Under the pieces are notes generated by a model. The model did no database searches. It was not told the DNA's origin and was given only the letters and a program-made list of their open reading frames with translations. A program made the translations under genes and the position numbers. 64,000 nucleotides of DNA from Bacteroidaceae bacterium (GTDB lineage Bacteria; Bacteroidota; Bacteroidia; Bacteroidales; Bacteroidaceae). The DNA is taken from the NCBI GenBank assembly GCA_017548075.1, contig JAFYNL010000003.1, positions 1 to 64,000 on the forward strand, in the 5' to 3' direction. Shown here piece by piece: positions 1 to 8,210 of this stretch. Position 1 is the stretch's first letter; every line of letters starts with the position of its first letter.

Positions 1-65
1 AATATATATTATTATTATATTATTATATAGTATTCTTTACTTCTTCTCTGCAGGTTGGAGAGGTC

Positions 66-483
66 TTAATGACTTAATGACTAATGACTTAATGACTCGG
101 TGGGGAATGTAAAGTGCTCATTATTAAGCCATTAGCCAAAGTCGTCCAAATGACGCCCCACCTCAGTTACCGGCCATCGCTTCCCAACCCTTGCTCGGTA
201 AATTTCCATTCACCCTTCCATCGCTTTGTCAAATTTTTGTACTTTGCCGGTAGAAAAGGGGTGGACGAATCGTCTCCCCCTGGAGTCGCGTTTCGCTACC
301 TCAGGTCAAAGCACTGCCCTGATTCGGGGCACTGCTTACACCTAACCCGACAAATTGTCCGGTCAGGTCAGAGGCGAAGAGGACAAAACCACCGTCGCGT
401 TTCACGACACTGCTTCAAGGGTGTAACGAATCGTTACCCCCTGGGTGATGCAGTCATTAAGTCATCAAGTCATTAGTCATTAA
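66..483. repeat. Foldback-like element with inverted TTAATGACT-word arms
   Basis: Positions 66-97 hold tandem TTAATGACT/TAATGACT words. Positions 452-483 hold nearly the same sequence in reverse complement (AGTCATTAAGTCAT and so on), so the two 32-bp arms enclose about 354 bp. The inside is clearly more GC-rich than its AT-rich flanks. It contains two related odd palindromes, GACGAATCGTC (264-274) and TAACGAATCGTTA (424-436), each followed by a CCCCCTGG motif, and two copies of GTCGCGTTTC. A 120-codon frame is open across it, but it has no recognisable protein features and I do not call it a gene. It looks like a repeated non-coding element; whether it is mobile cannot be judged from one copy. 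Nothing else is seen in 1-65 (AT-rich) or 484-520. Confidence 0.5.
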
Positions 484-526
484 GGAGGGTAACAAGTCCT
501 TCAACACAGATTTTTCTCTCTTATCT

Positions 527-557
527 TTTGTAGTTTCAATAATTACTCGTATATTTG
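527..557 (+). promoter_or_regulatory. Bacteroidetes-type promoter of the toxin-antitoxin pair
   Basis: TTTG at 527-530, a 19-bp spacer, then TATATTTG at 550-557. This matches the primary sigma factor consensus of Bacteroidetes (TTTG, 19-20 bp, TAnnTTTG). Transcription would start near 563, about 20 nt before the antitoxin ATG at 586. Confidence 0.75.
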
Positions 558-585
558 CAGCGTGAATAATTAAATTAGCAGTATT

Positions 586-846
586 ATGGCAACTTCAATA
601 ACAACGGCTCGCTCGATTCCGAATACATTTACGCTGACTGTGCCAAAAGCTGATGTCAGTTTCTTCAAGGCATTCGCCAAGAAGATGGGATGGATGATAG
701 AGCGCAAGAAAGCCACAACTCAGAAACCTAAGGAGTTTGACGTTACCAAGACCGCAAGTTTCCGTGCTGCGATGGACGATGTAAAGCACGGAAGAGTGAC
801 AACCTATGCGTCTTTGGGAGATTTCTACAAAGAAATGGGATTGTAG
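586..846 (+). CDS. Antitoxin of a YafQ-type toxin-antitoxin module
   Basis: An 86-residue protein placed 3 bp upstream of a YafQ-family toxin gene, in the usual antitoxin-first order. The N-terminal part (about 12-35) has alternating beta/helix character (TFTLTVPKADVSFFKAF). The C-terminal tail (about 55-86, ending YASLGDFYKEMGL) resembles the toxin-neutralising tails of small Bacteroidetes antitoxins. It would bind and inhibit the toxin and probably autorepress the shared promoter, as known for DinJ/RelB-like antitoxins; this role is inferred from position and size. No clear ribbon-helix-helix motif could be assigned by eye, so the DNA-binding fold is uncertain. Confidence 0.7.
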   Translation: MATSITTARSIPNTFTLTVPKADVSFFKAFAKKMGWMIERKKATTQKPKEFDVTKTASFRAAMDDVKHGRVTTYASLGDFYKEMGL

Positions 847-849
847 ATT

Positions 850-1128
850 ATGAAGTACACGGTCAAAATCTCGAACCAATTCAAGAAAGACTTCCGTCGT
901 TGTATCAAGCGAGGGCTAAACATGAAGTGTATTACCGATGCAATGGACTTGCTTGCAGATACAGGTACACTTCCGGCCCAATACCGTCCACACAAATTGT
1001 CGGGCAATTTGCAAGGGCAATGGGAATGCCACATTCAACCAGACTGGCTGATGACATGGCAGCAGAACGACACAGAGTTGATTCTGCTTTTCCTGCAAAC
1101 CGGCACACATTCCGACTTGTTTAAATAA
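850..1128 (+). CDS. YafQ family mRNA interferase toxin
   Basis: A 92-residue RelE-superfamily toxin, the normal YafQ length. The residues used by E. coli YafQ for ribosome-dependent mRNA cleavage are present at matching spacing: His48, His61, Asp65-Trp66, His87 and Phe91 (motifs RPHKLSG, HIQPDW and TGTHSDLF). In this family the toxin binds the ribosomal A site and cuts mRNA, slowing growth unless neutralised by the antitoxin encoded just upstream. All catalytic residues are intact, so it is likely active. The two genes form one transcript from the promoter at 527-557. Confidence 0.9.
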   Translation: MKYTVKISNQFKKDFRRCIKRGLNMKCITDAMDLLADTGTLPAQYRPHKLSGNLQGQWECHIQPDWLMTWQQNDTELILLFLQTGTHSDLFK

Positions 1129-1211
1129 CCTATAATATATTAACATAGATAAGGCGGCTGCTCTGCAAAGGGCGGTCGCTTTTCGAGTGTAAGCAAATTA
1201 AATAAGAAAAG

Positions 1212-1961
1212 CTAGATTAAGTGATAATTGCCTATAACAGTCAGGGCTTCTGGCATTGTCCTGACCTGAAGTTTCTTGAAGATACGATTCCTGTGCGTCT
1301 TGATAGTGCTGATGCTTAGATGCAGGTCTTCTGCAATTTCTTCTATCGTAAAGCCCTTCTGAACTCGTTGCAATATCATTTTCTCCTGAACGCTAAGAGA
1401 TGCGTCCAAATCGAAGGTCTTATACACTCCTGCTTTGAAGTCGAATCTGTATCTGATACGCGACTGCGTGATGATGAAGCTCTCCATGTGGTCGCTAGTG
1501 GATGGACGTATGATGAAAAGCCCAATCTTAGTGATTCCGTCGGAACGCATCACCAAAGGCGTGAACTTTTGGTTGATGAAGAACTTGCGCCGCCTGATGA
1601 TGATAGGATAATCTATCGTGCAAATATGCGACCGGTAGTCAGCAAGGTCTATTGTTCGACCAACAAGCGGATAGTTGTTTCTGATTAGCAGAAGTTTGTT
1701 TAGCGTTTCTTCATCGACAAACGACCAATACGGATTCTTGCTCTCCCGTTGACATTCATTATCGGTAACGTCCTCCAGGTACAACATCTTTTCCGACCGA
1801 GATAGCATTTCGTGAGTGTCGAAATCTATGATGAAGTAAGTGGCATTGCTCAGCCTTGCGAAAGAATCAGCACCCTGTATCATCGAGTCGATGGAATACT
1901 TGCCGTCCAGTTTTTCTTCGCAAACGGAGTTGTTGAAAAAGAGCAAATTTACGTCCCGCAT
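1212..1961 (-). CDS. LuxR-type helix-turn-helix transcriptional regulator
   Basis: A 249-residue protein with a C-terminal LuxR/GerE DNA-binding domain at about 186-245 (LSVQEKMILQRVQKGFT, then IAEDLHLSISTIKTHRNRI). The N-terminal 170 residues lack the conserved Asp pattern of a response-regulator receiver and look like a PAS-type sensory region, as in many stand-alone Bacteroidetes LuxR regulators. The ligand and target genes are unknown. The ATG at 1961 is preceded by TAATTTTG (minus strand, 1988-1995), a plausible -7 box. It stands alone, divergent from the secreted protein at 2145. Confidence 0.8.
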   Translation of the reverse strand: MRDVNLLFFNNSVCEEKLDGKYSIDSMIQGADSFARLSNATYFIIDFDTHEMLSRSEKMLYLEDVTDNECQRESKNPYWSFVDEETLNKLLLIRNNYPLVGRTIDLADYRSHICTIDYPIIIRRRKFFINQKFTPLVMRSDGITKIGLFIIRPSTSDHMESFIITQSRIRYRFDFKAGVYKTFDLDASLSVQEKMILQRVQKGFTIEEIAEDLHLSISTIKTHRNRIFKKLQVRTMPEALTVIGNYHLI

Positions 1962-2144
1962 GGCATCTTATTTATTATTTCTGCCTACAAAATTACAAAA
2001 AAATAATAAAAGCTACAACAGCAGGTGTCGTACAAAAGTATGATTTCCACATGAAAAATCGCAAAAAACAATTTCGCACAGACGCACCATATATAAAATA
2101 ATCGTAATTTTGCCCTCAGAAACATAACTCTAAACATAGGAACT

Positions 2145-2885
2145 ATGAAACGACTTATATTCCTTTTTATCGCAAGTTTAATGGCACACTATAGTGCTCT
2201 GGCTGAGACAATCCTCCCTTTTGCGCAGGATGGAAAGTCTTGGGTTTATGAGGTTAGTAATTTTATCTATGACTGGGAAGAGACATATAGTCTGGAAGGA
2301 GACACCGTGATAAGTTCCCGCAATTGCTTGAAACTTTATTTTTCATGCGAGTTTTATAACCAAAATCATTTGTACAAAGGGGCAATGTTTGAAGAAGGAG
2401 GGAATGTCTATATCATTACCCCTGGCAGCACCACACCAACTCTCTTGTACGATTTTTCCTGCGAACCAGGGACTACAATCATGCTGGGCAAATATGAAAT
2501 AAAAATAAAAGAAAAGAAACTTGTAAAATATCGTGGTGAATACTTGAGAGTCATTGATTATTATCTTCCTGACGATGAAGATTATTCTTTCAAAGGGGTT
2601 GAAGGTGTTGGCTATCTCATAGGAGGTTTAATAGCTCTCGTAGACGGTTCTGTTCCGGGTGCTACAGGCGGAGAAAGATCTCTAAAAACGTGTACAGTGA
2701 ATGGAGAAGTTGTCTTTGACCGACATGAATTCTATACATCATCTCAAATTGTAACAGGCATTAATGGTGTTCCCTCTGTCATGCAAACGAAGAGTAACTA
2801 CTTCGACCTCCAAGGCCGCAAACTTGATAAGATAACGCAACCCGGCATTTACATCAAGGACGGACAAAAGGTCTTGCTGAAGTAA
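2145..2885 (+). CDS. Secreted protein with Por/T9SS-like C-terminal tail
   Basis: A 246-residue protein of unknown function. Residues 1-20 form a signal peptide (MKRLIFLFIASLMAHYSALA). The middle contains many aromatic and acidic residues suggesting a beta-rich secreted domain. The last 28 residues (YFDLQGRKLDK to GQKVLLK) match the short tail common on secreted Prevotella proteins, also seen here on the two C10 proteases; such tails are thought to direct type IX secretion or surface attachment. TAATTTTG at 2105-2112 is a plausible -7 box and a terminator follows at 2906-2936, so the gene is probably monocistronic. Confidence 0.7.
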   Translation: MKRLIFLFIASLMAHYSALAETILPFAQDGKSWVYEVSNFIYDWEETYSLEGDTVISSRNCLKLYFSCEFYNQNHLYKGAMFEEGGNVYIITPGSTTPTLLYDFSCEPGTTIMLGKYEIKIKEKKLVKYRGEYLRVIDYYLPDDEDYSFKGVEGVGYLIGGLIALVDGSVPGATGGERSLKTCTVNGEVVFDRHEFYTSSQIVTGINGVPSVMQTKSNYFDLQGRKLDKITQPGIYIKDGQKVLLK

Positions 2886-2905
2886 ACTTTCCTATAAACC
2901 TAGAG

Positions 2906-2936
2906 AGCCTCGAATCACTTTCGGGGCTTTCTTTTT
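2906..2936 (+). terminator. Rho-independent terminator after the secreted protein gene
   Basis: Stem AGCCTCGA / TCGGGGCT (2906-2928) with a 7-nt loop, followed by a T-rich run to 2936. Confidence 0.75.
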
Positions 2937-3011
2937 GTGCTGCCCGAGAAATGCAAATAATAGGGCTTGAGGGCAAAAATGTGGTGATTTGTAACTTTTT
3001 TGCTCGTTTTG

Positions 3012-3043
3012 TTTGACAAATTGAAATAAAAGTCGTAATTTTG
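3012..3043 (+). promoter_or_regulatory. Promoter of asnA
   Basis: TTTG at 3012-3015, a 20-bp spacer, TAATTTTG at 3036-3043. Start of transcription expected near 3049, about 18 nt before the asnA ATG. Confidence 0.75.
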
Positions 3044-3066
3044 CGAGCAATTTTGAAAGAAACAAT

Positions 3067-4104
3067 ATGAGTAAACTCTTAAAGCCTGAAGGATATAAGG
3101 CTCTGCTGGACCTGAACCAGACGGAGCAAGCTATCAAAAATATCAAGGATTTCTTCCTGAGCAGCCTCTCTACGGAACTCAGGTTGCGCCGAGTGACAGC
3201 ACCGCTTTTCGTGCTTCGCGGATTGGGTATCAACGACGACCTGAACGGAGTGGAGCGCCCTGTAAGTTTCCCCATCAAGGATATGGACGATGCCGTGGCC
3301 GAAGTGGTTCATTCGCTGGCTAAATGGAAGCGCGTCACCCTTGCTGAATACAAGACTCCGGCTGGTTTCGGCATCGTGACCGATATGAACGCAATCCGAG
3401 CCGACGAGGAACTCGACAACATCCACAGTCTCTATGTCGATCAATGGGACTGGGAGCGCGTACTCCTTGCCGAGAACCGCAACGAAGCCTATCTGCGTCG
3501 CATCGTCAACAAGATTTATAGTGCCATTCTGCGTACCGAATTCTATATTTGCGAGACCTATTCGCAGCTCAAGCCTTTCTTGCCCGAGGACATCCATTTC
3601 ATCCATAGCGAGGAACTCTTGCGGATGTACCCCGACAAGACTGCAAAGGAACGCGAGGACCTCATTTGCAAGAAGTATGGAGCCGTATTCATCATGGGTA
3701 TTGGAGGCAAGCTCAGCAACGGAGAGGTGCACGATAACAGGGCTCCCGACTACGACGACTGGAGCACTCCAAACGAGAGCGGTTTCAAGGGATTGAACGG
3801 CGATTTGCTTGTCTGGTATCCGATGCTCGACCGCAGCATAGAACTCAGTTCTATGGGTATCCGAGTCGACAAGGAAGCTCTGCTTCGTCAACTTGCTCTG
3901 CAAGGTAAGGAGGAGCGCAAGGAACTCTATTTCCACCAGCGACTTTTGAACGACACTTTGCCCCTGACAATCGGCGGAGGTATAGGTCAGAGCCGTCTTT
4001 GCATGGTGCTCTTGCACAAGGCTCATATCGGTGAAACGCAGGCCAGCATTTGGCCAAACGAAATGCGAAAGGAATGCAGGGAAGCAGGTATGCCACTCAT
4101 CTGA
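3067..4104 (+). CDS. asnA: Aspartate--ammonia ligase (asparagine synthetase A)
   Basis: A 345-residue cytoplasmic enzyme making asparagine from aspartate, ammonia and ATP. The sequence is AsnA along its length, for example the VERPVSFPIKD and GIGGKLSNGEVHDNRAPDYDDW blocks (each read in part) and the C-terminal GGGIGQSRLCM motif of class II synthetase-like folds. The length is normal for the family (about 330-345). Transcription comes from the promoter at 3012-3043. The downstream TonB receptor gene begins inside its last codons, so the two are probably co-transcribed although functionally unrelated. Confidence 0.95.
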   Translation: MSKLLKPEGYKALLDLNQTEQAIKNIKDFFLSSLSTELRLRRVTAPLFVLRGLGINDDLNGVERPVSFPIKDMDDAVAEVVHSLAKWKRVTLAEYKTPAGFGIVTDMNAIRADEELDNIHSLYVDQWDWERVLLAENRNEAYLRRIVNKIYSAILRTEFYICETYSQLKPFLPEDIHFIHSEELLRMYPDKTAKEREDLICKKYGAVFIMGIGGKLSNGEVHDNRAPDYDDWSTPNESGFKGLNGDLLVWYPMLDRSIELSSMGIRVDKEALLRQLALQGKEERKELYFHQRLLNDTLPLTIGGGIGQSRLCMVLLHKAHIGETQASIWPNEMRKECREAGMPLI

Positions 4105-6131
4105 CCGTCGTTTGGCGGCAGTTTGCCCATAAGGGATATTCCGCCTTTGCGAGTCTGCACAAAGTGATTTGTATAGGCGTTCTTAGTGTTGCCACTTTAA
4201 GTGTGGCTGCAAAGGCTCATGCAGAGAGCAATGCGACACCCTCTAAAGCTCCCCTCGAGAGGACTTTAGGAGAGACGGATGGGGGAAGTTTGTCGGAGGT
4301 GACTGTGAGTGCTTCTATGGCTCCGCTTTCGCAGTTGCAATCGGCAAGAATCGTCTCTGTCCTCACTCGTCAGGATATTGAACAAGCGGCGGCGCAGAGC
4401 GTTAACGACCTCCTGAAATTAGTCGCCGGTGTGGATGTTCGGCAGCGAGGTGGCTTTGGTATTCAGACGGACATCAGCATCGATGGCGGCACTTTCGATC
4501 AGGTCACCCTTCTCCTTAATGGTATCGACATCGGCAACCCTCAAACGGGACATCTCTCGGCAGATTTCCCCGTGAGTATCAGCGACATAGAACGCATCGA
4601 GGTGCTCGAGGGCGCAGCCAGTCGCATCTATGGCGGACAGAGTTTTGGAGGCGCAATCAACATTGTTACCAAGCACGAAAAAGAGCAAAACATCGAGCTA
4701 GCGGGCAAGGGCGGTTCCTTTGGCACTGCGGAAACCGAGGCAAGAGTTTCGCTCGCGACAGGCAAGTTCTCGAACCGCTTGAGTGGAGGTGGTGGCAGGA
4801 GCGATGGAGGAACGCTCAACAGCTCTTGGAAGAAAGGTCAGCTCTACTATCAGGGCGACTTCGAGGATGATGCTCTTCGGTTCGACTGGCAGTTCGGTTT
4901 CTCGAAGAAAAGCTACGGAGCCAACACTTTCTATAGCGCCAATTATCCCGACCAATATGAACGAAATCAGCGACTTATGACGAGTGTCAGCGCTGAGACG
5001 AAGGGCAGGTTCCACTTCACGCTGCAAGTCTTCTGGAATCGTTCTTGGGACAACTTCGAACTGATTCACAACTCCACTTTTGGCGAGAACTTCCACAGGA
5101 CAGATGTTTATGGCTTGAAAGCAGGTGGACACATGGATTGGAAGCTCGGCAAGACGGCCGTTTCGGCACTCTTCCGACACGAAAACATCCTGAGCACGAA
5201 TCTGGGTTGCAAGCCCCAACAGGAAGGCAGTTTCTACGCTTGGAGCGACAATCGTTCCACGGTTTCTTTCAGCCTGGAACACAACATTTTGCTGAGGCGT
5301 TGGACCGTTTCGGCTGGCTTGATGGCAAGCATGACTTCGAGCATCGACCACCGCTTCCGTTTCTATCCGGGCATCGACGTTGCTTATCGGCCTTCGTCGA
5401 GCTGGAAACTCCTCTTTTCCTACAACAAGGGCTTCCGTTTGCCCACCTTTACGGAACTTTATTACAAGAGTCCGACGCATGAGGGAAATCGCGACCTTAA
5501 ACCCGAGCACAACCACTCGCTTTCGCTTGGGGCAGAGTATAGAAGGAGTGGGGCAGAGGCTTCGGCAAAAGGCTTCTATCATCGTGGAACTCAGATGATT
5601 GACTGGGTGATGTATTCGGCTGACGACATCTTCCACACAGCCTCTTTCGACCTCGATAATGTGGGCGTTCAGGTTCAGGGAAAACTCTTGCCGGCAGAAC
5701 TTTTGGGGCGCGATACTTGGGTGCGTTCCTTTAGCATGGGCTACACCTTCATTCATCAGACAAAACACGATGCCGAGGGCGTTGTGAAGAGCAATGTGGC
5801 AATGGAGTACCTGCGTCACAAAGTTGTAGCAAACCTCTCTCATCGGGTTGTCAGTCGACTTTCCATGAGTTGGGATTTCCGTTGGCAAGAGCGAGTGGGA
5901 AGCTATCTGAGTGACGGCGAACTCCATCCCTACAGACCTTATGCAATGCTTGATGCCAAGCTGCAATGGGTGCCTAAGGTTTTGGATTCTGAGTTTCAGG
6001 TTTCAGAGGTTTTTGTGCAGGCCACGAATCTCACAAATCGTCGCTACTACGATCTGGGTTCCGTCCCTCAACCGGGCATTTGCGTGATGGCAGGAGCAAG
6101 GGTGAAACTGGGATTGAAGACTACAAAGTGA
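4074..6131 (+). CDS. TonB-dependent outer-membrane receptor, BtuB-like
   Basis: About 685 residues with the ATG at 4074, inside the last ten codons of asnA; a TTG at 4050 is possible but lacks an advantage. A GGAA ribosome-binding-like motif lies just upstream. The signal peptide ends near AAKAHA. A plug domain spans about 70-175 (DLLKLVAGVDVRQRGGFGI, ERIEVLEGAASRIYGG) and a 22-strand barrel follows, with the typical GFRLPTFTELYY and final beta-strand motifs. There is no N-terminal carboxypeptidase-like extension, so it is not a SusC type. The closest family is BtuB-like receptors for cobalamin or metal complexes; the ligand cannot be told from sequence. No partner lipoprotein is adjacent. 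Confidence 0.85.
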   Translation: MQGSRYATHLTVVWRQFAHKGYSAFASLHKVICIGVLSVATLSVAAKAHAESNATPSKAPLERTLGETDGGSLSEVTVSASMAPLSQLQSARIVSVLTRQDIEQAAAQSVNDLLKLVAGVDVRQRGGFGIQTDISIDGGTFDQVTLLLNGIDIGNPQTGHLSADFPVSISDIERIEVLEGAASRIYGGQSFGGAINIVTKHEKEQNIELAGKGGSFGTAETEARVSLATGKFSNRLSGGGGRSDGGTLNSSWKKGQLYYQGDFEDDALRFDWQFGFSKKSYGANTFYSANYPDQYERNQRLMTSVSAETKGRFHFTLQVFWNRSWDNFELIHNSTFGENFHRTDVYGLKAGGHMDWKLGKTAVSALFRHENILSTNLGCKPQQEGSFYAWSDNRSTVSFSLEHNILLRRWTVSAGLMASMTSSIDHRFRFYPGIDVAYRPSSSWKLLFSYNKGFRLPTFTELYYKSPTHEGNRDLKPEHNHSLSLGAEYRRSGAEASAKGFYHRGTQMIDWVMYSADDIFHTASFDLDNVGVQVQGKLLPAELLGRDTWVRSFSMGYTFIHQTKHDAEGVVKSNVAMEYLRHKVVANLSHRVVSRLSMSWDFRWQERVGSYLSDGELHPYRPYAMLDAKLQWVPKVLDSEFQVSEVFVQATNLTNRRYYDLGSVPQPGICVMAGARVKLGLKTTK

Positions 6132-6136
6132 CGCGC

Positions 6137-6162
6137 GAAGAATTAAAATATCTTAATTCTTC
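6137..6162. terminator. Perfect 10-bp hairpin between receptor and amidase genes
   Basis: GAAGAATTAA at 6137-6146 and TTAATTCTTC at 6153-6162 form a perfect AT-rich stem with a 6-nt loop. No clear T run follows, so it may be a weak terminator or an operator for the amidase promoter (-7 box TATCTTTG at 6185-6192). Confidence 0.45.
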
Positions 6163-6216
6163 TTCGCAATTACAAAAATTTTCTTATCTTTGCAGGCGAA
6201 AAGTACTTTTTAATAC

Positions 6217-6957
6217 ATGATAAAACGATACATTGCCTCTATTCTGCTCTTTTCCTGCTGCCTTTTGGCTCTGCCTTATACGCTTGTAATCGATGCCGGT
6301 CATGGCGGTAAAGACCCAGGCGCGATGGGGAATGGCGCTAAGGAAAAGAATATCAATCTGGCTGTCGCTCTTGCTCTCGGCAAACTCGTCGAGGATAACT
6401 GCAAGGATGTTAAAGTGGTCTATACTCGCAAAACGGATGTTTTTGTGGAGTTGAACGAGCGAGCCAACATTGCCAACAAAGCAAAAGCCGACCTCTTTAT
6501 CAGCGTTCACACAAACGCCACTGCAGGCAAAGTCGGTCCGCAAGGCACTGAAACTTACACACTTGGTATGCACCGCGCAGCCGACAATCTGGCCGTTGCC
6601 AAGCGAGAGAACTCCGTCATTACCCTCGAGAACGACTACGAGGAGAAGTACGAAGGCTTCGACCCCAGATCGAGCGAGAGCTACATCATCTTCGAACTCA
6701 TGCAGGACAAGAATATGGAGAGCAGCGTGAAGTTTGCCGACCTCATCCAGAAGCAATTCCGCAACACCGCAAAGCGCATCGACAAAGGCGTGCATCAGGC
6801 TGGTTTCCTTGTGCTTCGCGCCACCAGTATGCCAAGCGTCCTCGTCGAACTCGGCTACATCAACAACGCCAGCGAAGCGGCCTATCTCACCACAACGGCT
6901 GGTGTGAATGCCATGGCAAAGAGCATCTACAACGCATTCCTAGCGTACAAGAAATAG
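6217..6957 (+). CDS. N-acetylmuramoyl-L-alanine amidase (Amidase_3)
   Basis: A 246-residue exported cell-wall hydrolase that cuts the amide bond between N-acetylmuramic acid and the peptide stem. Residues 1-20 are a signal peptide. The catalytic domain fills the rest: zinc ligand His29 in VIDAGHGGKDPGA, the KEKNIN block with Glu43, ISVHTNA with the second His, and the C-terminal VLVELGYI containing the catalytic Glu. It corresponds to the AmiC catalytic domain without an AMIN domain. Its -7 box TATCTTTG is at 6185-6192. The MCE gene follows after a single base, so they are one operon. Confidence 0.92.
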   Translation: MIKRYIASILLFSCCLLALPYTLVIDAGHGGKDPGAMGNGAKEKNINLAVALALGKLVEDNCKDVKVVYTRKTDVFVELNERANIANKAKADLFISVHTNATAGKVGPQGTETYTLGMHRAADNLAVAKRENSVITLENDYEEKYEGFDPRSSESYIIFELMQDKNMESSVKFADLIQKQFRNTAKRIDKGVHQAGFLVLRATSMPSVLVELGYINNASEAAYLTTTAGVNAMAKSIYNAFLAYKK

Positions 6958-6958
6958 A

Positions 6959-7852
6959 ATGAAAACAGAAGTAAAGATAGGACTCACAGGAGTTGTGGCG
7001 CTTGTTGCACTCTTCCTCGGAATTAAATTTCTGAAGGGAGCTAACCTGTTCAGTTCCAGCGAGAAGTACTACATTGTCTTCAGTAATACTAAAGGCCTGA
7101 CGAAGAGTAGCGCAGTCTATGCCGACGGCTATAAAGTGGGCATTGTGAGCAACATAGAATACGACTACAATCACCCCGGTGAAGTTGTTGTGGAGATTAG
7201 TACCGACAAAGGTCTGCGCATTCCCAAAGGCAGCTCGGCACAGCTCGACGAAGCCGTCCTGGGTGGTTGCACCCTCAATATGCTGCTCGCCACCAATCTG
7301 CGCGAAGCCTATCATCCAGGCGACACCATTCATGGCAGCGATGTGAACGGACTGATGGCAAAAGTGGGAGGAATGGTGCCGCAGCTCGAGGAAGTCGTGT
7401 CGAAAGTCGATACCCTCGTCCAAACGCTCAACACCCTGCTTTCCAACCCTAATCTTCCCCTTATCCTGCAGAACGCAGAACTCGTTTCCGAGAACCTCAA
7501 CAAGAGCACACAGCAGCTCAACACTCTCTTGCGCAACGACATACCGCAAATGACGGGCACCTTCACCAAGGCCGGTGAGAGTGTTAATACCTTGACCGAC
7601 AAGATGAATCAGCTTGACATCCAGGCCACGCTCGACAATGTCAACCAGACCATCGGCAGCGTCCACACCATGATGGAGCAGATGCAAAGTCCCAAGGGAA
7701 CGCTTGGCAAACTGATGAACGACCCCTCGGTCTACGACAACCTCAACCGCACCGTACAGAGCGCCGACAGCCTCGTCAGCGACCTCAAATCGAACCCCAA
7801 GCGCTACGTCCATTTCTCCGTTTTTGGCAAGAAGGAGAAGAAGAGCGAGTGA
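6959..7852 (+). CDS. MCE/MlaD family lipid-transport protein
   Basis: A 297-residue protein with one N-terminal membrane helix (about 5-25) and an MCE domain at about 38-115 (YYIVFSNTKGLTKSSAVYADG, read in part, then GYKVGIVSNIEY). A long helical region follows (about 140-270) with heptad-like Leu/Asn repeats. By analogy with MlaD it would form a periplasmic ring carrying phospholipids between membranes; its permease and ATPase partners are not adjacent here. It starts one base after the amidase stop and is translationally coupled to it, a pairing common in Bacteroidetes. Confidence 0.88.
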   Translation: MKTEVKIGLTGVVALVALFLGIKFLKGANLFSSSEKYYIVFSNTKGLTKSSAVYADGYKVGIVSNIEYDYNHPGEVVVEISTDKGLRIPKGSSAQLDEAVLGGCTLNMLLATNLREAYHPGDTIHGSDVNGLMAKVGGMVPQLEEVVSKVDTLVQTLNTLLSNPNLPLILQNAELVSENLNKSTQQLNTLLRNDIPQMTGTFTKAGESVNTLTDKMNQLDIQATLDNVNQTIGSVHTMMEQMQSPKGTLGKLMNDPSVYDNLNRTVQSADSLVSDLKSNPKRYVHFSVFGKKEKKSE

Positions 7853-7920
7853 TATCTTCGCGACATTCCACCTCGTCCGTTCTCGTTGGCGGCAAAAAAG
7901 TCTTGATTAAGTGAGATCAT

Positions 7921-7952
7921 AGCCTCGCTCGTAATGAGTGGGGCTTTTTTTT
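7921..7952 (+). terminator. Terminator of the amidase-MCE operon
   Basis: AGCCTCGCTC / GAGTGGGGCT stem (7921-7945) with a GTAAT loop and a run of eight T residues. Confidence 0.85.
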
Positions 7953-8024
7953 ACCTGTTGTGTGTTGATAAAACTCCTAATGATGCAAGTTTTTTTGATT
8001 TTAACAAAATTTATTCGATTTTGC

Positions 8025-8055
8025 TTTGCGCGAATTAAAATTCTTCGTAACTTTG
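8025..8055 (+). promoter_or_regulatory. Promoter of the candidate small RNA
   Basis: TTTG at 8025-8028, exactly 19 bp, TAACTTTG at 8048-8055. This is one of the best consensus promoters in the window, yet no open frame begins downstream on this strand. Confidence 0.75.
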
Positions 8056-8060
8056 CATCG

Positions 8061-8200
8061 GATTCAGGAAATAAACTGAATTTCCATAGGTCTGGAATGG
8101 GTGCGACTCCCATCCTTACCACGAAGCAAAAGTGTTTTTCATGGTATTAGATTTTTAAGGTTGGAGATTCTTAGTCGTGAGACTAGGAATCTTTTTTTTT
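8061..8200 (+). ncRNA. Candidate small structured RNA, about 140 nt
   Basis: A transcription unit without a gene: consensus promoter at 8025-8055 and a strong terminator at 8165-8200. The predicted transcript folds into a first hairpin (ATTCAG / CTGAAT, near 8062-8082) and a second nested stem near 8098-8122 where GGT-GG-ATGGG pairs with CCCAT-CC-ACC around the 7-nt loop TGCGACT. An unpaired A/U-rich linker then leads into the terminator. The ATGGG-TGCGACT-CCCAT arm resembles a tRNA T-arm, but no acceptor or anticodon stem can be formed. It lies between the converging amidase-MCE operon and a symporter gene. I do not recognise the family; a Bacteroidales-restricted small RNA is possible. Confidence 0.6.
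8165..8200 (+). terminator. Terminator of the candidate small RNA
   Basis: AGATTCTTAGTC / GACTAGGAATCT near-perfect 12-bp stem, GTGA loop, and a run of about nine T residues on the plus strand. Confidence 0.88.
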
Positions 8201-8210
8201 GTGCATCTTT

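Noticed and set aside
114-476. A 120-codon open frame in the first repeat region
   Set aside because: It lies across inverted and direct repeats, has no ribosome-binding site or recognisable domain, and its residue composition (many Ser, Arg, His) is that of translated non-coding DNA.
4698-5966. A 422-codon open frame on the minus strand
   Set aside because: It is antisense to the TonB receptor barrel and shows no protein family features.
8098-8122. tRNA or tmRNA suggested by a T-arm-like hairpin
   Set aside because: No matching acceptor, D or anticodon stems can be drawn, and no tag reading frame is present; only the small RNA call is kept.
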